Under the pieces are notes generated by a model. It was given only the letters and a program-made list of their open reading frames with translations, was not told the origin of the DNA and did not search any database. Shown here piece after piece: positions 1 to 8,723 of a stretch of DNA of 64,000 nt (the first letter of the stretch is position 1; every line of letters begins with the position of its first letter). The position numbers and the translations under genes are program-made. This DNA is from Parvimonas sp015257355 (GTDB lineage: Bacteria; Bacillota; Clostridia; Tissierellales; Peptoniphilaceae): assembly GCF_050262165.1 (NCBI RefSeq), contig NZ_CP189844.1; one strand, written 5' to 3'.

Positions 1-607
1 AGATATTGAAGTTTTGGATAAAAACGGAGTTAAGTATTTACATTTAGATGTAATGGATGGGATGTTTGTTCCAAATATTTCATTTGGTCCAATGATAATT
101 AAACAATTGAGACCTTTAACAAATATGGTTTTTGATGTGCATTTAATGATAGAAGATCCTGATAGATATGTTCAAAGTTTTAAAGATGCTGGAGCTGATA
201 TTTTAACTGTTCATTATGAAGCTTGTAAACATCTTCATAGAACTATTTCTTATATAAAATCTTTAGGGATGAAGGCCGGAGTTTCTTTAAACCCTGCAAC
301 TAATATTGATGTTTTAGATTATGTATTAGAGGATTTAGACTTAGTTTTAATCATGAGTGTAAATCCAGGTTTTGGTGGTCAAAGCTTTATACCTTCTGCT
401 TTAGATAAAATTAAAAACTTAAAAGAAAAGATAAAAGAAAGAAACTTAAATGTTATAGTAGAAGTTGATGGTGGTGTTAAAACTACTAATGTTAAAGATG
501 TTATTGAAGCTGGAGCGGATTTGATAGTTTCAGGTTCAGATGTTTTTGCGGATAAAGAAAATAGAATTAAGGCTTATAATGATATTTTTAATAATTATAA
601 AAAATAA
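1..607 (+). CDS. rpe: ribulose-phosphate 3-epimerase (5' end outside window)
   Basis: Interconverts ribulose 5-phosphate and xylulose 5-phosphate in the pentose phosphate pathway. The reading frame is open from base 2 (D-I-E-V-L-D-K), so the start and roughly 20 N-terminal residues lie upstream of the window. TIM-barrel epimerase landmarks are visible: HLDVMDG with metal-binding His and catalytic Asp, VHLMIEDP, the phosphate loop MSVNPGFGGQSF, and VEVDGGV with the second catalytic Asp, followed by SGSDVF. The C-terminus is complete and a terminator hairpin follows. The TTG at 14 is not the true start, because conserved family sequence continues upstream of it. Confidence 0.95.
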   Translation, partial: DIEVLDKNGVKYLHLDVMDGMFVPNISFGPMIIKQLRPLTNMVFDVHLMIEDPDRYVQSFKDAGADILTVHYEACKHLHRTISYIKSLGMKAGVSLNPATNIDVLDYVLEDLDLVLIMSVNPGFGGQSFIPSALDKIKNLKEKIKERNLNVIVEVDGGVKTTNVKDVIEAGADLIVSGSDVFADKENRIKAYNDIFNNYKK

Positions 608-625
608 TTATGAGCTGTAATATAT

Positions 626-655
626 AAAAAGATTGAGTTCTCAATCTTTTTTATA
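626..655 (+). terminator. rho-independent terminator after rpe
   Basis: Stem GATTGA / TCAATC around a GTTC loop is flanked by an A run before and a T run after. It separates rpe from obg. The A run on the other side could make it bidirectional. Confidence 0.85.
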
Positions 656-680
656 ATGTATGAAAGAAAAAGAGGTAAAT

Positions 681-1946
681 ATGTTTATAGATATTGCAAA
701 AATCGAGTTAAGAGCCGGGAAAGGTGGAGATGGTTGTGTTTCTTTTAGAAGAGAAAAATATGAACCAGATGGTGGCCCATACGGTGGAGACGGCGGAGAT
801 GGTGGAAGCGTAATTTTTATATCTGATGAGGGCGTAAGAACTCTTATGGACTTTAGATATAAGAAACACTATTTCGCACAAAATGGAGAAAATGGAAGAA
901 CTAAAAAACAATATGGAAGAAAAGGTGAAGACCTAATTGTAAAGGTTCCAGTTGGTACTTTAATAAAAGATTTTGAAACAAATAGAGTAATTCATGATTT
1001 TAAAGTTAAAGATGATAAATTTATTGTTGCGAAAGGTGGTAGAGGTGGAAAGGGAAATGCTAGATTTGCTACAAGTACTAGACAAGCACCTCGTTTTGCA
1101 CAACCTGGAACAAAGGGAGAAGAGAGAACAATAAAATTAGAATTAAAGTTAATTGCTGATGTTGGACTTGTAGGACTTCCAAATGTTGGTAAATCTTCTT
1201 TGCTTTCTGTTTTAAGTGATGCAAAGCCTAAGATTGCAAATTATCATTTTACAACTTTAGAACCAAATTTAGGAGTTTGTAGAGTTGAAGAGAATAAATC
1301 ATTTGTAATTGCAGATATTCCTGGGCTTATTGAAGGTGCTAGTGAAGGAATTGGACTTGGTTTTGAATTTTTAAAGCATGTTGAAAGAACAAGACTATTA
1401 GTTCATGTGTTAGATGTTTCAGGCATTGAAGGTAGAGATCCTATTGAAGATTACAATACGATTTATAAAGAGTTAGAACTTTATAATGAAAATATAAAAA
1501 ATAAAAGAGAAATTATTGTTGCTAATAAAATAGATTTACTTACTTCAGATGACAATTTAAATAGAGTAAAAGAATATTTTAAAGATAGAACTGTATTAGA
1601 AATTTCTGCTGTTACTCAAATGGGAGTAAGAGAATTAAAATACAAAATTTTTGAAGAATTATCAAAAATCGAAATAGATTATGAAACTTTTGATGAAGAA
1701 TATGAATATGTAGAAGAACTTGAAAAAGAAGCTTATGAAATCTACAGTGAAGATGGTACATTCTATGTTGAAGGACCTCTTATTGAATACTTAGTTTATA
1801 TAACTAATTTTGAGGATTATGATTCATTGAAATATTTCCAAAAGGTATTAACTGATAAAGGAGTTATTGAAGAGTTAAAACAAAAAGGTGTAGAAGAAGG
1901 CCAAACTATTGTTATAGGAGAAATGGAATTCGAATTTTTTGAATAA
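681..1946 (+). CDS. obg: Obg family GTPase (ObgE/CgtA)
   Basis: Ribosome-associated GTPase of large-subunit maturation and stress control, 421 residues. The glycine-rich Obg domain comes first (SFRREKYEPDGGPYGGDGGDGG near residues 21-43). The G domain follows, with G1 GLPNVGKSS at about 165-173, G3 DIPGLIEGA near 212 and G4 NKID near 283. An OCT-type C-terminal domain occupies about 350-421. An in-frame ATG exists at 660, but I prefer 681: AGAGG sits 5 bases before it and Obg proteins begin MFID. The gene opens a run with yhbY and nadD. Confidence 0.96.
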   Translation: MFIDIAKIELRAGKGGDGCVSFRREKYEPDGGPYGGDGGDGGSVIFISDEGVRTLMDFRYKKHYFAQNGENGRTKKQYGRKGEDLIVKVPVGTLIKDFETNRVIHDFKVKDDKFIVAKGGRGGKGNARFATSTRQAPRFAQPGTKGEERTIKLELKLIADVGLVGLPNVGKSSLLSVLSDAKPKIANYHFTTLEPNLGVCRVEENKSFVIADIPGLIEGASEGIGLGFEFLKHVERTRLLVHVLDVSGIEGRDPIEDYNTIYKELELYNENIKNKREIIVANKIDLLTSDDNLNRVKEYFKDRTVLEISAVTQMGVRELKYKIFEELSKIEIDYETFDEEYEYVEELEKEAYEIYSEDGTFYVEGPLIEYLVYITNFEDYDSLKYFQKVLTDKGVIEELKQKGVEEGQTIVIGEMEFEFFE

Positions 1947-1958
1947 TAAGGAGAGTAT

Positions 1959-2252
1959 ATGATAAATCCAAAGCAAAGAGCATATTTGAAGTCTTTAGCT
2001 CACTCTATGGAGCCTGTTATGAATATAGGTAAATATGGAGTTAATGATGAGACTATAAGACAATTAGATTTAGCTTTAGAAAAAAGAGAACTAATAAAAA
2101 TTAAGATATTAAATAATAATTTAGATGATAATAAAGAGCTAGTAGAACTTGTTTTACAAAAAACAAGAGCAGAATTTGTTCAACATATCGGAAATAAATT
2201 TGTTATTTATAGAAGAAAACGAAAAGACGAAAATAGAATAGAGTTACCATAA
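1959..2252 (+). CDS. yhbY: YhbY/CRM-domain RNA-binding protein
   Basis: Small 97-residue RNA-binding protein of the YhbY/CRS1 family, associated with pre-50S ribosomal particles. It spans a single CRM domain: the N-terminal QRAYLKSLAHSMEPVMNIGKYG segment is characteristic, followed by the basic IKIKILNN strand and the C-terminal GNKFVIYRRKRKD. It starts 13 bases after obg with AAGGAGAG upstream of the ATG, so it is very probably cotranscribed. Its place between obg and nadD fits a ribosome assembly role. Function is assigned by family. Confidence 0.9.
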   Translation: MINPKQRAYLKSLAHSMEPVMNIGKYGVNDETIRQLDLALEKRELIKIKILNNNLDDNKELVELVLQKTRAEFVQHIGNKFVIYRRKRKDENRIELP

Positions 2253-2254
2253 TA

Positions 2255-3405
2255 ATGAAAAAAATAGGAATATTAGGTGGAAGTTTTTCGCCTGTTCATA
2301 ATGGACATTTACAAATTGCACAGGATTGTTTGATAGAAATGGGACTTGATAAAATATTGTTTCTACCAAACTCAAATCCTCCTCACAAAGCCAAGGATAA
2401 ATATCCTTTTAATATAAGGGTTGCGATGTTAAAATTGGCAATTGAAGATAATGATAAATTTGGTATTTCTTTAGTTGAGGAAGATTTAACAAAAATTCAT
2501 TATTCATATAATACAATTAGAGATAATTTTTATGATGCTGAAGATAAATATTATTTTATAATGGGAGATGATGAATTTTTAAATATTAAGTCTTGGAAAG
2601 AATATGAAAAATTTTTAGAAATTATTTCAATAATTGTTTTTTTTTTAAGGAAGTATGATTATAATTATGTTCTTGAGAAAAATAGAGATATTATAGAAAA
2701 ATATGATGTGTAAATATTATTAATAACTCAGTAATTTCAATATCATCTACTGATATTAGAAATAGAATGTATGAAAAAAAATCTATAAGGTATCTTGTTC
2801 CTGAAAAAGTAAGTAGATATATTTACGATGAACTTAATTATTATGATATTGAAAAAATAAAAAAAGATTTAAAAGAAAAGCTTTCAGAAAATAGATATGA
2901 ACATTCTCTAAGAGTTGCTGATTATTGTAGAAGACTTGCAAAAATATATAATGCTAATGAGAATAAAGCATATTTATCTGGGCTTGTTCATGATTGTGCT
3001 AAAAATTTGGAAGAATATTATATGTTGAATAATAAGGTGAATTCTGATATAATACTTGATACTGAAGAAAAAAATAATCCAAAAATTCAACATGGTCCAA
3101 TAGGTTCTGTTGTTTGTAAAAATATCTATAGTGTAGTTGATGATGAAATACTTTCAGGTGTTCGTTATCATACAACAGCTAAAGAAAATATGTCTATGAT
3201 TGAAAAGATTTTATTTATATCAGATAAAATTGAGCCTAATAGAAAGTATGATACTGTTGAGGAATTAAGAAAACTTGCAGATTATAATATTGATAAGGCT
3301 ATTATTAAATTTTTAAATGATAGTTTTAATTACTTAGAGAAAAAATCAGAAAGAATACATCCGCTATCTATTAGAGCAAGGGATTATTTAGTAAATATGA
3401 GGTGA
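2255..3405 (+). pseudogene. nadD: nadD-yqeK fusion (NaMN adenylyltransferase + HD phosphatase), broken by one frameshift
   Basis: The first reading frame (2255-2713) encodes nicotinate-nucleotide adenylyltransferase, with GGSFSPVHNGHL nucleotidyltransferase motif at residues 9-20, and stops early at 152 residues. The missing NadD end (SISSTDIRNR, IRYLVPEKVSRYI) is in the other frame from about 2707 and runs without a break into a YqeK-type HD domain (EHSLRV, VHDCAKN, YHTTA), which hydrolyses diadenosine tetraphosphate. Restoring one missing base near 2707-2713 gives one polypeptide of about 383 residues. The frame-1 stop at 2704-2706 confines the break to this site. There is no clear ribosome site for nadD; the ATG sits 2 bases after the yhbY stop. 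NadD is normally essential, so a sequencing error is plausible. Confidence 0.8.
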
Positions 3406-3409
3406 TTTA

Positions 3410-3718
3410 ATGGAAAAACTAGATATTATCTTGAAAGCATTAGATGATAAAATAGCAGAAAATATTGTAAGCATTGATTTAAGAGGAAAATCTTCAATTG
3501 CTGAATATTTTGTTATTGCTACTGGAAGTGTAACTAATCATAATCAAGCTATTTGTGATGAAGTTGTATTACAATTAAAGAATAATAATATGGACTGTTT
3601 AAGTACAGAAGGATATAAAGATGGAAATTGGATTTTATTAGACTGTGGAGAAGTTATAGTTCATATTATGACAGAAGATTATAGAAGCTATTACAATCTT
3701 GAAAGATTGTGGGCATAA
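3410..3718 (+). CDS. rsfS: ribosome silencing factor RsfS (YbeB/Iojap)
   Basis: RsfS binds ribosomal protein L14 and blocks subunit joining when nutrients are scarce. At 102 residues it is full length. Family landmarks are DIVSIDLRG-like NIVSIDLRGKS near the start, YFVIATGSVTNHNQAI, and the C-terminal NWILLDCGEVIVHIMTEDYRSYYNLERLW. GAGGTGA precedes the ATG, which lies 4 bases after the yqeK stop. The order nadD-yqeK-rsfS is conserved in Firmicutes and supports all three calls. Confidence 0.95.
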   Translation: MEKLDIILKALDDKIAENIVSIDLRGKSSIAEYFVIATGSVTNHNQAICDEVVLQLKNNNMDCLSTEGYKDGNWILLDCGEVIVHIMTEDYRSYYNLERLWA

Positions 3719-3735
3719 ATTTAGGAGGTAGTAAA

Positions 3736-4107
3736 ATGAGCGTAGAATTTTTAAAAACTGATAAGGCTCCAGCGGCAATTGGACCTTACTCACAAGCTGG
3801 AAAAGTTGGTAACTTAATTTTTGTTTCTGGACAATTACCAATTACTAATGGAGAATTACAAACTGAAATAAAAGCTGCAACACTTGCAAGTTTAACTAAT
3901 GTTTTAGAAATCATTAAAGCAGGTGGTGGATGTTTAGAAAGTATTGTTAAAGTTAATGTTTTTGTAAAAGACATGAATGACTTTGAAGCGATAAATGGAG
4001 TTTATGCAGAATTCTTTGGTGATCATAAACCAGCTAGAGCCTTAGTTCAAGTTGCAAAATTACCAAAAGATGCTTTAATTGAAATTGAAGCAGTAGCTGC
4101 TGTTTAA
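3736..4107 (+). CDS. ridA: RidA family 2-iminobutanoate/2-iminopropanoate deaminase
   Basis: Hydrolyses reactive enamines and imines released by PLP enzymes. The 123-residue YjgF/RidA fold is complete: KAPAAIGPYSQAGKVGNLIFVSGQ, then the strand containing VNVFVKDMNDF, then the active-site region KPARALVQVAKLPKDALIEIEAVA with the carboxylate-binding Arg. An upstream in-frame start at 3709 is rejected, because AGGAGG at 3723-3728 points to the ATG at 3736, where the family sequence begins. A strong terminator follows. Confidence 0.95.
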   Translation: MSVEFLKTDKAPAAIGPYSQAGKVGNLIFVSGQLPITNGELQTEIKAATLASLTNVLEIIKAGGGCLESIVKVNVFVKDMNDFEAINGVYAEFFGDHKPARALVQVAKLPKDALIEIEAVAAV

Positions 4108-4118
4108 AAATAACTTTT

Positions 4119-4150
4119 AATACTGATGTTTCAACATCAGTATTTTTTTG
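4119..4150 (+). terminator. rho-independent terminator after ridA
   Basis: A perfect 12-bp stem, AATACTGATGTT / AACATCAGTATT, with a 2-base TC spacer, runs directly into a T tract. It closes the rpe-ridA gene run. Confidence 0.92.
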
Positions 4151-4240
4151 TAAATTTAAGAGAAGTTTGTATAAAATGTAGATTTTATTTATTAAAATTA
4201 AAAATTTCTTAATTTATATATTTAATTTTATAAATTATTT

Positions 4241-4249
4241 TGCTATAAT
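4241..4249 (+). promoter_or_regulatory. probable dlt promoter (extended -10)
   Basis: TGC followed directly by TATAAT (4244-4249) forms an extended -10. The -35 position has no good TTGACA match. Transcription would start near 4256, leaving a long leader before the dltA GTG at 4431. Confidence 0.5.
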
Positions 4250-4430
4250 ATAGATTGTAAAGTTCTGACTTATAATTGAAAAACAAGTATTCCACTTTTA
4301 GTTTTATTTAAAGTATATATTATAAAATATGTTAGGATTATTGATTAATAAAAATAATATATGTTTTAAATAATTATAAAAATACGATAATTTAAATATA
4401 AAAAAATATCAATTTTTAGGAGGATTTTTT

Positions 4431-5945
4431 GTGAAGTATTTAGAAACTTTAAACAGTTACAAATATTCAGAAAAAATTGCTTATATTTGTAATGAAAGCT
4501 CTATTACATATAAGGAGCTTATGCTATTTTCAGACAGATTAGCAAAATATATTTTAAAAAATTTTGGTTCTAAAAATAAAGAGGCAATTCCTGTTTTTGG
4601 TCATAAGGATTATTTAATGTTAGTAAGTTTTTTAGCTTGTACAAAATCAGGACATCCTTATTGTCCAATGGATATTACTTTTACAAGGAATAGAGTTGAG
4701 GATGTGTTAAATATTACAGAGTCTAAATTTTCGCTATTTACAGAAGATTTGGTGGTAGATGAAAAGTTTAACACATTGACTAAAAAAGATATATTAGAAA
4801 TAATTAATGATAAAAAATATGATGAAATTACTAATGAAGGTCTGTATGAAATCGAACCGGAGGATATTGTTTATATAATATTTACTTCAGGTAGTACAGG
4901 AAAACCTAAAGGAGTTCAAATAACTTACGATAATTTGAATAATTATATTGATTGGATGCATAATGTAGTGGAGAATAAAAAGAATAAAGTATATTTAAAC
5001 CAAGCGCCTTTTTCTTTTGATTTATCTGTAATGGATCTCTATTTATCATTATATTCAGAATCTACATTATATGCTATTACTAAAGAAGATCAACAAGATT
5101 TTGCTAGATTATATGAACATTTAAAAAAATCCGGAATTACAAATTGGGTATCGACACCTTCGTTTGCAGATATGTGTTTGTCTATGACGGAATTTTCTTC
5201 TGAGAATGTAAAAGACATTGAATATTTTCTATTTTGTGGAGAGGTGTTAACTAAGAAAACAGCTAAAAGATTAAATGATAGATTTCCTAATGCAAGAATA
5301 ATTAATACTTATGGTCCAACAGAATCAACTGTTTGTGTTACTGATATATTAATATCTGATGAAGTTATTGAAAAATATGAAACTCTTCCATTAGGTGATG
5401 TAAAAAAAGGAAGTAGAATTGAAATAAGAGATGAAGATAAAATTTTAGGTGATGGAGAAATCGGTGAAATTGTTATAATAGGAAATACAGTAAGTAGTGG
5501 ATACTATAAGAATCCAATTCAAACTGAAAAATCATTTTTTATTACTGAAAATAATGAAAGAGCATATAAAACAGGAGACTTAGGTTTTTATAAAAATGGA
5601 CAATTATTCTTTTCAAATAGAAAAGATTTTCAAGTTAAATTAAATGGATATAGAATTGAACTAGGAGATATTGAAAGCAATCTTTTAAATATTGATGGAG
5701 TAATTTCTTGTTGTGCATTACCTAATTATGATTCAGATAATAAAGTTAAGAGTATTACAGCATTTGTTGTAAGTAATGATATAAAAGATGAAAAAGAATA
5801 TACAAAATTTTTAAAAGATGAATTGAAAAAGTATATTCCGGTTTATATGATACCAAAGAAAATTAAATTTTTAGAAAAATTACCAATGAATAATAATGGT
5901 AAGGTAGATAGAAAAGAATTAAAGAGAATATTAGAAAATAAATAG
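4431..5945 (+). CDS. dltA: D-alanine--D-alanyl carrier protein ligase DltA
   Basis: Adenylates D-alanine and loads it on the carrier DltC, the first step of teichoic acid D-alanylation. The 504-residue protein has ANL-superfamily motifs: P-loop FTSGSTGKPKG near residue 151, NTYGPTESTV near 288, the YKTGDLG core, and a C-terminal NNNGKVDRKEL with the catalytic Lys. It starts at a GTG preceded by TTAGGAGG. It heads a tight cluster with dltC, dltB, dltX and dltD. Confidence 0.96.
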   Translation: MKYLETLNSYKYSEKIAYICNESSITYKELMLFSDRLAKYILKNFGSKNKEAIPVFGHKDYLMLVSFLACTKSGHPYCPMDITFTRNRVEDVLNITESKFSLFTEDLVVDEKFNTLTKKDILEIINDKKYDEITNEGLYEIEPEDIVYIIFTSGSTGKPKGVQITYDNLNNYIDWMHNVVENKKNKVYLNQAPFSFDLSVMDLYLSLYSESTLYAITKEDQQDFARLYEHLKKSGITNWVSTPSFADMCLSMTEFSSENVKDIEYFLFCGEVLTKKTAKRLNDRFPNARIINTYGPTESTVCVTDILISDEVIEKYETLPLGDVKKGSRIEIRDEDKILGDGEIGEIVIIGNTVSSGYYKNPIQTEKSFFITENNERAYKTGDLGFYKNGQLFFSNRKDFQVKLNGYRIELGDIESNLLNIDGVISCCALPNYDSDNKVKSITAFVVSNDIKDEKEYTKFLKDELKKYIPVYMIPKKIKFLEKLPMNNNGKVDRKELKRILENK

Positions 5946-5954
5946 GAGAAAGTT

Positions 5955-6182
5955 ATGGAAGAAAAAGTATTTGAGATTTTAGAAGATATTTGTGAAGAAG
6001 ATTTAAGAGAAACTCCTGATGTTAATATATTTGAAGAAGGTTTGATGGATTCCCTTGGACTTGTTAGATTTATTGTTGAAGTTGAAGAACAATTTGGAAT
6101 TACTTTAGGAATCATGGAATTAGATAAGGAAGTAGTTAATACTCCTAATAAAATTATTGAATTTTTAAAAAGTAGGAAATAG
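5955..6182 (+). CDS. dltC: D-alanyl carrier protein DltC
   Basis: Acyl-carrier-like protein of 75 residues that bears D-alanine on a 4'-phosphopantetheine arm. The attachment Ser is in LMDSLGLVRF near residue 33. It follows dltA by 9 bases with AGGAG ahead of the ATG. Its position directly after dltA, before dltB, differs from the familiar dltA-B-C-D order. Confidence 0.95.
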   Translation: MEEKVFEILEDICEEDLRETPDVNIFEEGLMDSLGLVRFIVEVEEQFGITLGIMELDKEVVNTPNKIIEFLKSRK

Positions 6183-6184
6183 TA

Positions 6185-7357
6185 ATGGAGTTTTTTAGTG
6201 GTTTAAATTTTTGGCTATTACTCATTATTTTGAGTATTCCTGCAATATTCCTAGGCATTAAAGAGAAAAAAAATAAATATTATATTCTTTTTTCGTCATT
6301 GGTTTTCTGCTTTTTAGTTTATTCAAAAAATATAAATTCACTAATATATTTAGTTATATTTTTAATATATGAGTATATGTTAATAAAAGTGTATTTGAGA
6401 TTAAAAATAGAAAAAAATTGTGATAGAGTTACTATATTTGTAATTTTAAGTTTAGTACCACTTTTTATTTCTCGTATATTACCGATTTTAGAAATAGATT
6501 ATAAATTTGGATTTTTAGGAATATCATACATAACTTTTAAAGTAATGCAAATTCTTGTAGAAATAAAAGATAATATGATAAAAGATGTTAATTTTATAGA
6601 TTATTTATCATTTATGATATTTTTTCCAACTTTATCGTCAGGTCCTATTGATAGAAGTAGACGGTTTATAAAAGATATAGAAAAAACAATTAGTAAGAAT
6701 GAATATTTAGATAATTTAGGAAAAGGGATAGAATATATTTTACAAGGATTAGTGTATAAAGTGATTCTATCTCAACTAATTTTTGATAAGATAAATATTA
6801 TTTCAGAAGCGACATATACATTTGAAAATCTTACAATATATATGTATTTATATGGGTTTTACTTATTTTTTGACTTTGCTGGATATAGTTTAATGGCAGT
6901 TGGTGTTAGTAAGATATTTGGAATAGATACACCAATGAATTTTAATAAACCTTTTTTAGCAAAAGATATGAAAGATTTTTGGAATAGATGGCATATGAGC
7001 TTGTCTCATTGGTTTAGAGATTTTGTTTTTAGTAGATTAGTTTTTGCTATGTTTAAGAAAAAAATTTTTAAAAACTCATTAACTACAGCAATGGTTGCTT
7101 ATATTGTAAATATGACGCTTATGGGAGTATGGCATGGATTAAACTTTAGTTATCTTTTATATGGTTTATATCATGGTATTATTTTAGCAATTACTGAATA
7201 TTTACAAAAAACAAAATTCTATAAGAATAATAAAAATAAAAAATGGTTTGAATATTCTTCAATATTTATTACATTTAATTTAGTTATGTTCGGATTTTTT
7301 ATTTTTTCTGAAAAATTTGTATATGTTTTTCAAGTAATAGGAGGTAGATTATGGTAA
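6185..7357 (+). CDS. dltB: DltB, membrane-bound O-acyltransferase for teichoic acid D-alanylation
   Basis: MBOAT-family membrane protein of 390 residues that moves D-alanine from DltC across the membrane. It has many hydrophobic segments. The MBOAT signatures are present: FFPTLSSGPIDRSRRF near residue 145, KDFWNRWHMSLSHWFRDFVF near 265, and MGVWHGLNFSYLLYGLYHG near 315 with the conserved catalytic His. The ATG lies 2 bases past the dltC stop, and its 3' end overlaps dltX by 7 bases. Confidence 0.95.
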   Translation: MEFFSGLNFWLLLIILSIPAIFLGIKEKKNKYYILFSSLVFCFLVYSKNINSLIYLVIFLIYEYMLIKVYLRLKIEKNCDRVTIFVILSLVPLFISRILPILEIDYKFGFLGISYITFKVMQILVEIKDNMIKDVNFIDYLSFMIFFPTLSSGPIDRSRRFIKDIEKTISKNEYLDNLGKGIEYILQGLVYKVILSQLIFDKINIISEATYTFENLTIYMYLYGFYLFFDFAGYSLMAVGVSKIFGIDTPMNFNKPFLAKDMKDFWNRWHMSLSHWFRDFVFSRLVFAMFKKKIFKNSLTTAMVAYIVNMTLMGVWHGLNFSYLLYGLYHGIILAITEYLQKTKFYKNNKNKKWFEYSSIFITFNLVMFGFFIFSEKFVYVFQVIGGRLW

Positions 7358-7482
7358 AAAAAGAAACGAAAGAATTTATATTTAGAGTTTTTTTCTATAC
7401 AATAATGATTACCTCACTAATTATATTTAGTGTATTGTATGATTATAATGTCGTAAAAGATTTTATATATAGCAATTTTTAG
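7351..7482 (+). CDS. dltX: DltX-like small membrane protein
   Basis: A 43-residue ORF begins inside the last codons of dltB, with a perfect AGGAGG at 7339-7344 and a 6-base spacer. The sequence has a charged N-terminus (MVKKETKEF), one hydrophobic helix at about residues 12-29, and the ending KDFIYSNF. The closing F-I-Y-x-x-F pattern resembles the conserved C-terminal motif of DltX, the microprotein that acts with DltB and DltD. Position and motif together support the call, although dltX usually precedes dltA. Confidence 0.75.
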   Translation: MVKKETKEFIFRVFFYTIMITSLIIFSVLYDYNVVKDFIYSNF

Positions 7483-7490
7483 GAGTAAAT

Positions 7491-8645
7491 ATGAAAAGAT
7501 TAAAAGCGTTAGCGGTATCAATAGTTTTATCTTTAATTATTTCTTTTACATTCTTAAATTTTTATATTAATAAAGAGAAAAAAACATTTAATTTATTTTC
7601 AGTTAAGAACAATTCCATTAGATATAGTGATATTACAGAAAAATATAAATCACATGATGTCTTAACTAAAAATATAGGAAAAGGAACTATAACACTTTTT
7701 GGTTCATCTGAACTTATTGTTACTAATGATTGGAAACAGCATCCTTTCAGAGTTTTAGACTATTCTGATTTGAATATTATGCAAATTGGGGAAGGTTTTT
7801 ATCAATCTATAATACATGCGATAACATTAGGATCAATAGGAGAAGATAGTCCTATAACAACTGTAAATTTAATCTTATCTATGCAATGGTTTGAAGGTAT
7901 TGGAATGAGGCCCGAAGCTTTTCAACCAAGATTTTCAGTGGATCATTTATATAATTTATATAGAAGTGAAAAGATTTCGCAAGAAACAAAAACAAAGATA
8001 TATAATAGGATTCTTGAACTTTCTAAAAGTAATGGTGTAGTAACTAGAATAGTAGAAGGAATAAAAAGAAATACAAAATTTGATCAATTTGTTAATAATC
8101 TTATGTATAAAAAATATAAGTTGATAGCAAATAGTAAATTTATGAAACATTATAAAGTAGATTATAGTGTTAATGAAAAAAAAGCTCCTGAAAAAATTGA
8201 TTGGGATGCTTTGAGAAAAGAAGCAATTTCAGAATGTGATGCTGACTCTTCATCTAATGAGTTCTTTATGTTTAATAAATACTTTGATAAAAATTTCAAG
8301 ATGAAACTTGCAAAATTAAAAGATTCCGCAAAGAATATAAAGTATAGAAGTGAAGAAGAATATGGAGATTTACAATTATTTTTGGATGTTGCAAAAGATT
8401 TAGGTTTAAAAGTTAATTTGATTTTAGTACCGCTTCAAGGATATTGGGCTGATTATACTGGTGTTCCTAAAGAAGAGATAGAATATTATTATAGTAGAAT
8501 TAGAGAAATTTCTGATAAGAATAATGTTAACTTGATAGATTATAGTAAATATTCTTATACAAAATATTTCTTTAAAGATGCAACTCATTTAGGAAGACTT
8601 GGTCTTTTACAATTACAAGAAGATTTAATAAAATATAATGATTAA
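7491..8645 (+). CDS. dltD: DltD, D-alanine transfer protein
   Basis: Membrane-anchored SGNH/GDSL-like hydrolase that completes D-alanine transfer to teichoic acid outside the cell. It has 384 residues with one N-terminal membrane segment (about residues 8-26) and an extracellular domain. The putative catalytic Ser is in TLFGSSEL near residue 68, and the late Asp/His pair is in KDATHLGRLG near 364. AGGAG precedes the ATG, 8 bases after dltX. It is the last gene of the dlt cluster. Confidence 0.93.
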   Translation: MKRLKALAVSIVLSLIISFTFLNFYINKEKKTFNLFSVKNNSIRYSDITEKYKSHDVLTKNIGKGTITLFGSSELIVTNDWKQHPFRVLDYSDLNIMQIGEGFYQSIIHAITLGSIGEDSPITTVNLILSMQWFEGIGMRPEAFQPRFSVDHLYNLYRSEKISQETKTKIYNRILELSKSNGVVTRIVEGIKRNTKFDQFVNNLMYKKYKLIANSKFMKHYKVDYSVNEKKAPEKIDWDALRKEAISECDADSSSNEFFMFNKYFDKNFKMKLAKLKDSAKNIKYRSEEEYGDLQLFLDVAKDLGLKVNLILVPLQGYWADYTGVPKEEIEYYYSRIREISDKNNVNLIDYSKYSYTKYFFKDATHLGRLGLLQLQEDLIKYND

Positions 8646-8664
8646 AAAAACTTGTATTAAATGA

Positions 8665-8693
8665 TTGAAAATGAACTTAAAATGGTATATAAT
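8665..8693 (+). promoter_or_regulatory. apt promoter
   Basis: TTGAAA (8665-8670), a 17-base spacer and TATAAT (8688-8693) match the housekeeping consensus closely. The position, 30 bases upstream of the apt start, is ideal. Confidence 0.82.
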
Positions 8694-8723
8694 TAGTTGC
8701 TGATGAAAATTTAGGAGGAAGTT

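Larger units (their letters stand above)
4108..4430. other. intergenic region between ridA and dltA
   Basis: Very A/T-rich stretch without a credible gene. It holds the ridA terminator, then a likely dlt promoter at 4244-4249, and an inferred leader of about 175 bases before the dltA ribosome site. I see no recognisable riboswitch or clear operator in the leader. Confidence 0.6.

Noticed and set aside
4250..4430. Riboswitch in the dlt leader
   Set aside because: Long leader but no recognisable conserved motif or strong stem.
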